A stretch of DNA of 10,422 nucleotides, taken from the NCBI GenBank assembly GCA_035629935.1, contig DASQLQ010000093.1, forward strand, positions 1 through 10,422, in the 5' to 3' direction. Positions 1-5,977 of this stretch are shown piece after piece. Origin of the DNA: DASQLQ01 sp035629935 (lineage in GTDB: Bacteria > Actinomycetota > CADDZG01 > WHSQ01). Every line of letters begins with the position of its first letter. The first letter of the stretch is position 1. Under the pieces are notes generated by a model. It saw nothing but the letters and a program-made list of their open reading frames with translations, was not told the origin of the DNA and ran no database searches. A program made the translations under genes and the position numbers.

Positions 1-1
1 C

Positions 2-502
2 GGCGGAAAAGACAAGCCCAACGGTTCCGGCGGCGACGACAAGGCCGACCAGGACGGCAACAACGGTTGTGGCAACGACGACGACTTCGAAGACGACAAC
101 AACGGCAACTGCGGTGGCAAAAAGAAAGACAAAGACGATGATGTCAAAGTCGACGAGACCTGCCCCAAAGACAAGAGCATGCCCAAGGGTCACAAGGACT
201 GCGACGACGACGACGATCGTGACAAGGATCGCGACGACGATTCCGACGACGATGACGACGTCGTCCAGCCCGACGTGATCCAGGCGCCTGCAGCACCTGT
301 AGCAGCACCGGCGAAGGTGCTTGGTCTTACGGTCACTCGCAAGCCGGCACTCCGACCGGGAGTTGCACCGGCAGTAGTCAGGGGTGCACGTCAGCCGGGC
401 GCGGTTCTTCCGTTCACCGGTGCCGGGGCACTGCAGATCATGCTTCTGGGCCTCGGGATGATGGCTTCGGGTGCGATCGTGATGAGAGCGGTTCGCAAGT
501 AG
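2..502 (+). CDS. C-terminal part of an Asp-rich LPFTG cell-wall-anchored surface protein (5' end outside window)
   Basis: The reading frame is open from the first bases of the window, so the gene begins upstream; 166 residues are visible. The first ~86 residues are low complexity (Asp, Lys, Asn, Gly) with four cysteines, at visible residues 23, 37, 54 and 67, including the motif GCGNDDDFEDDNNGNCG. An Ala/Pro/Val linker follows. The end is a textbook sortase sorting signal: LPFTG at visible residues 136-140 (bases 407-421), a hydrophobic stretch of about 20 residues, and a basic tail ending RAVRK. From the family, sortase cleaves between Thr and Gly and links the protein to the cell wall. The acidic tract suggests divalent-cation binding or an extended stalk, which is inference. 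The N-terminal functional domain is not visible, so the role is unknown. A hairpin terminator follows directly, and no sortase gene lies in the window. Confidence 0.85.
   Translation, partial: GGKDKPNGSGGDDKADQDGNNGCGNDDDFEDDNNGNCGGKKKDKDDDVKVDETCPKDKSMPKGHKDCDDDDDRDKDRDDDSDDDDDVVQPDVIQAPAAPVAAPAKVLGLTVTRKPALRPGVAPAVVRGARQPGAVLPFTGAGALQIMLLGLGMMASGAIVMRAVRK
203..259 (+). repeat. GAC/GAT triplet tract encoding a poly-Asp run
   Basis: This is an almost pure run of GAC and GAT codons, broken by a few Arg, Lys and Ser codons, encoding residues 68-86 of the visible surface protein. It is a low-complexity coding repeat inside the surface-protein gene. Such tracts may vary in length by slippage, but nothing here shows variation. 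Confidence 0.6.
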
Positions 503-521
503 CGAGAAGTAGCCACAAGAA

Positions 522-551
522 GAAGAAGGGCCGGTAAACCGGCCCTTCTTC
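522..551 (+). terminator. Strong hairpin terminator after the surface-protein gene
   Basis: This is a perfect inverted repeat with 14-base arms at 522-535 and 538-551, separated by AA. The core is GGGCCGGT/ACCGGCCC. It begins 19 bases after the stop codon of the LPFTG gene and ends 31 bases before the next start. The right arm ends in TTCTT, but no long T-run follows, so it is a GC-rich actinobacterial type rather than a canonical E. coli intrinsic terminator. The near-perfect symmetry would let it fold on either strand. Confidence 0.75.
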
Positions 552-582
552 GCGTCCAGGGTGATCTGGGCGAAGATGGGGT

Positions 583-1425
583 GTGAGCAGAAAGGCCCTC
601 GTGACGTTCGGTACAGCGCCGATGAGCGAGATCCTGGCGGTGACCATGCAGTCGAAGCGAGCTTTGGCGGAGCGCCACGGCTATGAGCTCATAGTCGGTG
701 ATGGTTCGTCGGCCGATCGACCTGTGGTCTGGGGTAAGCCCCTCCTCCTGCGTCGGTTGATCCAGTCGTACGACTGGCTTCTTTTCATCGACGCGGACGC
801 GGTGGTCCTCGACTGGTCGGAGGATCCGATCGACTCAGTTCCAGCTTCCGCCTTCCAAGCCCTCGTGCTGGAGGGAAACCGGAATCCGAACGTGGGTGTC
901 TGGCTGTTACGTGCCTCCCCCGAGACGGAACGTTTCCTCGACGCGATGTGGAGCTTGACCGAGTTCATCGACCATCCTTGGCGGGAGCAAGCTGCCGCGA
1001 TGAAGTTGCTCGGCTACCGAACCGAAAAGCCCTGGACGTCCGAGTCTGAAACCGAGTGGACGGCGGGAACCCACTGGTTGTCGGAGGAGTGGAACTCGGT
1101 CGTGATCATCCGCGGGTTCGTGCCGTGCAGGATCCGTCACTACGCGGGTTACCCAAATGGTTTCCGGCTTCGACGGCTTCGGTTGGACAAGGCTTCGATC
1201 GAGGCGCGGCACAAGGGGAACGGTCGATGGCTGCGGATGATCGAGTATCTGTACCGACGAGCTGTCGAGGGGTCACGTGCCGTGTTGGTGGGATACCCCA
1301 GACACCTTCCGATGCACCCCGTCCGTCGAACCCTGCGCCGAGCCGATGATCGGATCAGACGTTTCTTGTATCCGCGATTTCCCTGGTTGGGGTCGGTACG
1401 TCGGGCGATCTTCAGAGATCGGTGA
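583..1425 (+). CDS. GT34-like (GMA12/MNN10-type) glycosyltransferase
   Basis: This 280-residue protein resembles the galactosyl/mannosyltransferase GMA12/MNN10 family (GT34, GT-A fold), which uses nucleotide-sugar donors and a metal held by a DxD motif. Visible in order are an N-terminal nucleotide-fold start (KALVTFGT), the DxD motif FIDADAVV with D70 and D72, an NVGVWLLR block at 103-110, WREQAA at 133-138, and HYAGYPNG at 186-193, close to the family's HxxG metal/donor site. The last ~70 residues are very Arg-rich and probably bind membrane surfaces or nucleic phosphate groups (inference). The start is GTG at 583; there is no strong Shine-Dalgarno, only a G-rich GATGGGG just upstream. It sits alone downstream of a terminator, so it needs its own promoter, which I could not identify. 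Its 3' end overlaps the opposing crotonase gene by 14 bases. Acceptor and donor are unknown. Confidence 0.8.
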   Translation: MSRKALVTFGTAPMSEILAVTMQSKRALAERHGYELIVGDGSSADRPVVWGKPLLLRRLIQSYDWLLFIDADAVVLDWSEDPIDSVPASAFQALVLEGNRNPNVGVWLLRASPETERFLDAMWSLTEFIDHPWREQAAAMKLLGYRTEKPWTSESETEWTAGTHWLSEEWNSVVIIRGFVPCRIRHYAGYPNGFRLRRLRLDKASIEARHKGNGRWLRMIEYLYRRAVEGSRAVLVGYPRHLPMHPVRRTLRRADDRIRRFLYPRFPWLGSVRRAIFRDR

Positions 1426-2188
1426 AGTCACCGTGGCGACCCCGGCCCCCGGCGAATCGCTTCGCTCCAGCCTGAGTCTCGCCCGACGAGATCGTGGCCA
1501 CCCCGAGTTCGAACTCGCGGTGCATCGCTACATCCAGGTCGAGGCCCCACTGACCGACCGCCGAGGCCCGGTCGGAAACCATGCACGTCTGTGGGAACTC
1601 CGCGATCTGTTCGGCGAGCGCCACGCTCGTTTCGAGCGCCGTGCCGGCGGCGGCGAGCCGATTCACCAACCCGAACGAGTGGGCCTCGCGCGCGTCCACC
1701 CCGCGCCCGGTGAGCAAGAGGTCCATCGCCCGACTGTGTCCGATCAGCCGGGGTAACCGGATCGTGCCGCCGTCGATCAGCGGGACGCCCCATCGCCGAT
1801 CGAAGAAGCCGAGGATGGCGTCCTCCGCGGCGATCCGCAGGTCGCACCAGAGCGCGAGCTCGAGCCCGCCGGCCACCGCGTATCCCTCGATGGCTGCGAG
1901 CACGGGCTTGTCGAGCGCCATCCTGGTAGGCCCCATCGGTCCGGGCCCGTCGGGCTCCACACGATTCGCACGAGCGGGATCATCCGCCAACGCTTTCAGA
2001 TCCGCACCTGAGCAAAAGGTGCTGTGTGCCCCCGTAAGTACGGCGACCCTTTGCTCGTCGCGCGCTGCAAACGTCTCGAAAGCTTCGATCAGCGCTGCTG
2101 CTGTCGGTCCATCGACGGCATTGCGAACCTCCGGCCTGTCGATTGTGATGATCGTGACCGGCCCGCGTTCATCGACCGCTACCGTCAT
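1412..2188 (-). CDS. Crotonase-family protein (enoyl-CoA hydratase/isomerase-like)
   Basis: This 258-residue protein covers the whole crotonase (enoyl-CoA hydratase/isomerase) fold. The first oxyanion-hole segment is CSGADLKAL (59-67) and the second is EGYAVAGGLELALWCDL (101-117). E110 aligns with catalytic Glu144 of rat mitochondrial hydratase; the position of Glu164 is Asp130 (GFFDRRWG). The block VPLIDGGTIRLPRLIG followed by SRAMDLLLTGR is typical of an actinobacterial crotonase subgroup whose physiological substrate is not known to me. The ATG at 2188 is chosen over an upstream in-frame extension because it forms an ATGA overlap with the preceding gene and because homology begins there. 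It is therefore translationally coupled to the ABM-domain gene. It may hydrate an enoyl-CoA in fatty- or amino-acid degradation, but the altered second acid makes isomerase, hydrolase or another CoA chemistry possible. Confidence 0.88.
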   Translation of the reverse strand: MTVAVDERGPVTIITIDRPEVRNAVDGPTAAALIEAFETFAARDEQRVAVLTGAHSTFCSGADLKALADDPARANRVEPDGPGPMGPTRMALDKPVLAAIEGYAVAGGLELALWCDLRIAAEDAILGFFDRRWGVPLIDGGTIRLPRLIGHSRAMDLLLTGRGVDAREAHSFGLVNRLAAAGTALETSVALAEQIAEFPQTCMVSDRASAVGQWGLDLDVAMHREFELGVATISSGETQAGAKRFAGGRGRHGDFTDL

Positions 2189-2487
2189 TCGATCTCCGCG
2201 GTGGTCTCGAGGATCTTGGCTTCGAAGTCTTCGAGTAGGCCGCGCATCTTGCCGATCCGTTCGGTGAACCCGCCCGCTGACCGCCACTCTTGTAGGGCGC
2301 CCATGCTGTCCCATCGTCCGAAGCTCAGAAAGACGTTGGGATTTTCGCGATCGCGCAACAGTTTGGCCCACCCAGCGCCCGAGATGCTCGTTGAGGTCCA
2401 GTCGGCGAGCTCACGCCAGGCGGCAACGAACTCATCTTCTTTGCCGGGTGCCACCTGCCACCGGCCACACGTAAATAGCTCAGACAT
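2185..2487 (-). CDS. Small ABM-domain (antibiotic biosynthesis monooxygenase-like) protein
   Basis: This 100-residue protein has the length and pattern of the ABM superfamily, a dimeric ferredoxin-like alpha/beta barrel: a first strand (LFTCGRWQVAPGKEDEFVAAW), a helix, then a strand/loop NPNVFLSFGRWDSMGALQEWR and a C-terminal helix. Members include cofactor-free monooxygenases, IsdG-type haem oxygenases and many proteins of unknown role; nothing here fixes the substrate. The start is ATG at 2487, with an excellent Shine-Dalgarno GGAGGGAGA (2492-2500 on this strand) ending four bases before it. It is the first gene of a two-gene operon with the crotonase downstream (4-base ATGA overlap), which hints at a shared degradative or detoxifying pathway. 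The aromatic-rich central segment (FGRWDS...EWR) resembles ABM proteins of primary metabolism more than polyketide oxygenases. Confidence 0.8.
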   Translation of the reverse strand: MSELFTCGRWQVAPGKEDEFVAAWRELADWTSTSISGAGWAKLLRDRENPNVFLSFGRWDSMGALQEWRSAGGFTERIGKMRGLLEDFEAKILETTAEIE

Positions 2488-2491
2488 GCAT

Positions 2492-2500
2492 TCTCCCTCC
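2492..2500 (-). promoter_or_regulatory. Strong ribosome binding site of the ABM-domain gene
   Basis: On the minus strand the sequence reads GGAGGGAGA and ends four bases before the ATG at 2487. It is one of the best Shine-Dalgarno sites in the window, and through the ATGA overlap it probably also supplies ribosomes to the crotonase gene. Confidence 0.7.
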
Positions 2501-2518
2501 GAGGGGCTTCCTTCTCCT

Positions 2519-2524
2519 TAGAAT
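2519..2524 (+). promoter_or_regulatory. Candidate -10 element of the thiolase promoter
   Basis: TAGAAT matches five of six bases of the TATAAT consensus in the 76-base divergent spacer between the ABM gene and the thiolase. It would place transcription about 30 bases upstream of the TTG start and leave room for the AAAGGAG ribosome site. No convincing -35 is found 16-18 bases upstream, so this remains a candidate. Confidence 0.35.
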
Positions 2525-2550
2525 GGAGTCTTACCCACGCCAACTGGCCG

Positions 2551-2557
2551 AAAGGAG
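2551..2557 (+). promoter_or_regulatory. Ribosome binding site fixing the TTG start of the thiolase
   Basis: AAAGGAG lies six bases before the TTG at 2564. It is the reason the rare TTG codon is accepted as the start, since the thiolase homology begins immediately after it and no ATG or GTG lies nearby in frame. Confidence 0.7.
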
Positions 2558-2563
2558 CCCCCA

Positions 2564-3760
2564 TTGGCCCCCACAGTCATCGCATCTGCTGCTCGCACCG
2601 CCATAGGAAAGTTCAACGGCAAGGTGTCCCATCTCGCCGGCGTCGATTTCGGAGCGCGGGCGATAGCCGGAGCGGTCGAGCGCGCCGGCATCTCGCCCGA
2701 GCAGGTCGATTACGTGATCATGGGGCAGGTCCTGCAGGCGGGGACCGGGCAGATCACCGCTCGTCAGGCGGCCGTCAAGGCCGGTATCCCCACGAGTGTC
2801 CCGGCGATCACGATTAACAAGGTCTGTCTGTCGGGATTGAACGCGATCGCGATGGCCGATCAGATGATCCGCTCCGGTGAAGCCTCCGTCGTTGTCGCCG
2901 GTGGGATGGAATCGATGGACCAGGCCCCCTACTTATTGCCTAAAGCGCGCACCGGTTTCCGCATGGGTGACGGGAAGGTCGTGGATTCGATGATCTACGA
3001 CGGCTTGTGGGACGCGTTCAACCACGTCCACATGGGTGACCAGTCTGACGATGTGAACAAGGAGTTCAAGATCTCCCGTGAGGACCAGGACAAGTGGGCG
3101 GCGCGTTCACACCAGCGTGCCGAAGCAGCGATCAACGAAGGGCGCTTTAAGGACGAGATCGTGCCGCTCGAGGTCCCGCAGCGGAAAGGCGACGCGCTGG
3201 TCTTCGACACCGATGAAGGTGTGCGACCCGGGACCACTGTTGAGACGCTGGCGAAGTTGAAACCTGCCTTCCAGAAAGAAGGCACCATCACGGCCGGGAA
3301 CGCGTCGCAGGTTTCTCAGGGAGGGGCCGCAGTCGTCGTCATGAGCGCGGAGCGCGCACAGGAGCTCGGGATCACGCCGATCGCAGAGATCCTTGCGCAC
3401 GGGATGTCGGCCGAAGAACCGCCTTACCTCCATACCGTTCCTGCACTTGCGATCCAGGCAGCGTTGAAGAAGTCGGGTCTGTCGCCGAACGACATCGACC
3501 TTCTCGAGATCAACGAAGCTTTCGCATCGGTCGCGCAGCACGCCGTCGGGATGCTCTACAACGGCAATAAGGAAGCTGAAGAGAAGGTCAACGTGAACGG
3601 GGGAGCCGTCGCACTTGGACACCCGATCGGTTGCACCGGCGCACGCATCACGGTCTCGCTGCTGTACGAACTGAAGCGCCGCGGTGGTGGCATCGGCGCA
3701 GCGGCCCTTTGTGGTGGGGGCGGGCAAGGCGACGCGATCATCTACCGCGTCCCCGCGTAA
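2564..3760 (+). CDS. Acetyl-CoA C-acetyltransferase (acetoacetyl-CoA thiolase)
   Basis: This 398-residue enzyme is full length for thiolase II. It condenses two acetyl-CoA to acetoacetyl-CoA, or cleaves the product. The acyl-accepting cysteine is C88 in NKVCLSGLNA. The glycine/serine block GNASQVSQGGAA, the NEAFA motif, H353 in GGAVALGHPIGCTGAR and the second catalytic cysteine C383 in CGGGGQGD are all present. The MGDQSDDV segment and RFKDEIVPLEV match short-chain biosynthetic-type thiolases better than long-chain FadA. The start is a TTG at 2564, supported by AAAGGAG (2551-2557) six bases upstream and by homology beginning at once (APTVIASAARTAIGKF). The same-strand membrane-protein gene follows after 45 bases. 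With Ccr in the same window it could feed the ethylmalonyl-CoA route or polyhydroxybutyrate synthesis, but the intervening reductase is absent. Degradative use is equally possible. Confidence 0.93.
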   Translation: MAPTVIASAARTAIGKFNGKVSHLAGVDFGARAIAGAVERAGISPEQVDYVIMGQVLQAGTGQITARQAAVKAGIPTSVPAITINKVCLSGLNAIAMADQMIRSGEASVVVAGGMESMDQAPYLLPKARTGFRMGDGKVVDSMIYDGLWDAFNHVHMGDQSDDVNKEFKISREDQDKWAARSHQRAEAAINEGRFKDEIVPLEVPQRKGDALVFDTDEGVRPGTTVETLAKLKPAFQKEGTITAGNASQVSQGGAAVVVMSAERAQELGITPIAEILAHGMSAEEPPYLHTVPALAIQAALKKSGLSPNDIDLLEINEAFASVAQHAVGMLYNGNKEAEEKVNVNGGAVALGHPIGCTGARITVSLLYELKRRGGGIGAAALCGGGGQGDAIIYRVPA

Positions 3761-3805
3761 CCGAGCTACTTGACAGCGCATTCTGACGAGGACAAGGGGG
3801 GGATT

Positions 3806-4504
3806 GTGCTCGATAGATCGGTATTGAGGCTCGGCGGCCTCGCAGCGATGATCGGCGCGGTTATAGGAATGGTCTTCAACGGACTGCATCCAAGATCTTC
3901 CGCAGCTACCGAGAGTGTGATGAACGAACTCCATATGGTCGCCGCCAGCGATATATGGACCGGTGTTCATCTCATGATCGCTTGGTCGTTGGCATTAGCC
4001 CTGGTCGGGCTAGTGGCTATCGGATGGTCTTTCACGGACGGGCCGGCGGCGACCTGGGCTCGGTTCGCACTCGCCTCGGCGATCGCCGGCGTCACGGTGG
4101 CGTTCATCACCGTTCTCATTGATGGGCCGGCGATGAAGCACGTGGCGGAGAATCTGATGGCCAACCATGGGCCCGAAACCATGGCTGCGGGGACGGCGGT
4201 CACCGAGGTGTCTTTCGCTTTGTTCACCGGGACGATCGGTTCCCTCTTCGGTTTGACGCCGGTGCTGTTCGGGGTGACCGTCCTAAATGACGATTCGCAA
4301 CCAAAGGGCCTCGGCTATCTCGCCGTGGCGGCAGGTGCATTGGGGCTGCTCACCGGATCGATCCAGTACGTCCGGGGCATCACGAACCTGACGGCGAACA
4401 TCCTGTTCCCCGTCGCTTCCTTTGGCTTCATCGTCTGGCTATTCATCATGGGATGGCGTCTGTGGAAGGGCGAAAGGCCTCCGGCTAATCGAGCCACCGA
4501 CTAG
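3806..4504 (+). CDS. Six-helix integral membrane protein of unknown function
   Basis: The translated protein has 232 residues and about six hydrophobic segments, roughly at 9-27, 54-74, 86-106, 133-160, 168-188 and 199-219, with a basic C-terminal tail (WRLWKGERPPANRATD). I do not recognise a catalytic motif. A loop between segments 3 and 4 carries DGPAMKHVAE and a second HGPETM; the arrangement is vaguely like DUF4386-type proteins, but I cannot confirm that. The GTG at 3806 is preferred because AAGGGGGGG lies just upstream. A TTG at 3770 would add 12 hydrophilic residues (TAHSDEDKGGIV) but has no ribosome site. It follows the thiolase by 45 bases (or 9 with the longer start), so the two are probably co-transcribed. 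Whether it has any link to acyl-CoA metabolism is unknown. Confidence 0.75.
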   Translation: MLDRSVLRLGGLAAMIGAVIGMVFNGLHPRSSAATESVMNELHMVAASDIWTGVHLMIAWSLALALVGLVAIGWSFTDGPAATWARFALASAIAGVTVAFITVLIDGPAMKHVAENLMANHGPETMAAGTAVTEVSFALFTGTIGSLFGLTPVLFGVTVLNDDSQPKGLGYLAVAAGALGLLTGSIQYVRGITNLTANILFPVASFGFIVWLFIMGWRLWKGERPPANRATD

Positions 4505-4576
4505 AACCAAGCTCGAGTCGGCTTTTCGTCTCTCAGGAACGATGGCAGGGCGACACGCGTCCGCGATGATGTAGAT

Positions 4577-5977
4577 GTGAGCGAATACAGGGTGGATAAG
4601 GACAGCCTCGGCAGTGTGAAGGTCCCCCAGGGCCGGTTGTGGGGGGCTCAAACCCAGCGCTCAATCGAGAACTTCCCGATCGGCCGGGAGCGATTCGTCT
4701 GGGGCCGCAGAGTCATCCGTGCTCTGGGGCTGTTGAAGAAGGCTGCGGCCCTCGCCAACGGGGAGCTGGGCCAGCTTCCTCCCGAGAAAGTCGAGCTGAT
4801 CTCGAAAGCCGCTCAAGAGGTGATCGAAGGAAAGCTCGACGAAGAGTTCCCCCTCGTCGTGTGGCAGACAGGGTCCGGAACTCAGTCCAACATGAACTCG
4901 AACGAGGTGATCGCGAACCGGGCGATCCAGATCGCGGGCGGAGAGGTCGGGTCCAAGGAACCGGTCCACCCGAACGATGACGTCAATCGGGGCCAGTCCT
5001 CCAACGACACATTCCCGACTGCGATGCACGTCGCGGCGGTCGAAGAGATCGAGGACGTCCTCCTTCCCGCAGTGAAGAGATTGCGCGACACGCTTGACTC
5101 GAAAGCCGGCGAGTTCACGGATGTGGTCATGGTGGGGCGCACGCATCTTCAAGATGCAACCCCGGTTCGGCTTTCCCAGGTTTTCTCCGGCTGGGTCGCT
5201 CAGATCGATCAAGCAGTCGCAGGAATCGGCTCCGCTCTCCCCAGCATCTACGAGCTGGCGATCGGGGGGACGGCGGTTGGCACCGGGTTGAACGCGCACC
5301 CGAAGTTCGGCGAGAAGGTTGCCGAAGTCTTGGCAAAGGAAACCGGCAAACCATTCGTGGCAGCTCCCAACAAGTTCGCTGCTCTTTCTGCGCACGATGG
5401 GATGGTCGAAGTGAGTGCCTCGCTCAGGACCTTGGCCATCGTCCTCTTCAAGATCGCGAACGATGTGCGGTATTACGCGATGGGGCCGCGCGCCGGGATT
5501 GCCGAGCTCAAGATCCCCGAGAACGAGCCGGGGTCGTCGATCATGCCGGGCAAGATCAACCCGACGCAATCCGAAGCGATGACGATGGTGTGTGTGCAGG
5601 TGTTCGGGAACGACGCGGCTGTTGCATTCGCCGGTTCGCAGGGGGCGTTCCAGCTCAATGTCTACAAGCCGGTCATGCTGCACAACGTTCTCGAGTCTGC
5701 TTCGCTGCTGGCCGATGCCTGCAAGGCTTTCAATGACTTTTGTGCGGTGGGCATAGAGCCCGACAGGGACGTCATAAACGATCATCTCCAGAACTCGCTC
5801 ATGCTCGTAACCGCGCTCAACCCCCACATCGGCTACGAGAGGTCGGCCGAGATCGCGCTGAAGGCCTATCGGGAGGGTAAGTCACTCAAGGAAACGGCGG
5901 CCGAGCTCGGATACGTCGACGAGGCCGATTTCGACAAGTGGGTGCGCCCCGAGGACATGACCCACCCCCTCGAATGA
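4577..5977 (+). CDS. fumC: Class II fumarate hydratase
   Basis: This 466-residue protein has the usual length of FumC, a homotetrameric, iron-independent fumarase that interconverts fumarate and L-malate in the TCA cycle. The start EYRVDKDSLGSVKVP and the block LWGAQTQRSIENFPIG are typical. The three active-site regions are GSGTQSNMNSNEVIANRA (99-116), HPNDDVNRGQSSNDTFPT (131-148) and GRTHLQDATP (187-196, with H190 as the usual catalytic-dyad histidine). The superfamily signature GSSIMPGKINP (319-329) supplies the mobile-loop serine base. The GGTAVGTGLNAHPKF segment and the fumarase-type N-terminus favour fumarase over aspartase, though the two families are close. The start is GTG at 4577; no good Shine-Dalgarno precedes it, and no upstream in-frame start exists. 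Its TGA overlaps the ATG of the next gene (ATGA), coupling a glycosyltransferase to a TCA-cycle gene. Confidence 0.95.
   Translation: MSEYRVDKDSLGSVKVPQGRLWGAQTQRSIENFPIGRERFVWGRRVIRALGLLKKAAALANGELGQLPPEKVELISKAAQEVIEGKLDEEFPLVVWQTGSGTQSNMNSNEVIANRAIQIAGGEVGSKEPVHPNDDVNRGQSSNDTFPTAMHVAAVEEIEDVLLPAVKRLRDTLDSKAGEFTDVVMVGRTHLQDATPVRLSQVFSGWVAQIDQAVAGIGSALPSIYELAIGGTAVGTGLNAHPKFGEKVAEVLAKETGKPFVAAPNKFAALSAHDGMVEVSASLRTLAIVLFKIANDVRYYAMGPRAGIAELKIPENEPGSSIMPGKINPTQSEAMTMVCVQVFGNDAAVAFAGSQGAFQLNVYKPVMLHNVLESASLLADACKAFNDFCAVGIEPDRDVINDHLQNSLMLVTALNPHIGYERSAEIALKAYREGKSLKETAAELGYVDEADFDKWVRPEDMTHPLE

Noticed and set aside
69..278. Thr-rich open frame inside the surface-protein gene
   Set aside because: It is the frame-shifted reading of GAC/AAC-rich codons (giving ACG/ACA); the sorting signal lies in the other frame.
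1581..2267. Plus-strand open frame of 228 codons antisense to the crotonase
   Set aside because: Ser/Arg/Ala-biased translation typical of an antisense shadow; the crotonase motifs on the other strand are unambiguous.
2189..2371. 61-codon N-terminal extension of the crotonase
   Set aside because: It lies antiparallel to nothing useful, overlaps the ABM coding region in another frame and is Arg-rich with no homology; the ATG in the ATGA overlap is the natural start.
3770..3775. TTGACA as a -35 promoter box (and TTG as a start) before the membrane protein
   Set aside because: No -10-like hexamer lies 16-18 bases downstream, and the TTG has no ribosome site, whereas GTG 3806 has a G-rich site.
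3107..3970. Minus-strand open frame across the thiolase and membrane-protein genes
   Set aside because: It spans two well-supported genes and its translation is rich in Arg, Cys and His without any motif.
4505..4576. Possible terminator (AAGC...GCTTTT) between the membrane protein and fumC
   Set aside because: The stem would be only four to five pairs with a mismatch, too weak to call. I see no clear promoter in this 72-base gap either.
4661..5827. Long open frame of 388 codons antisense to fumC
   Set aside because: It is the shadow of a strongly conserved fumarase in high-GC DNA; its translation is Arg/Asp/His-rich with no recognisable fold.
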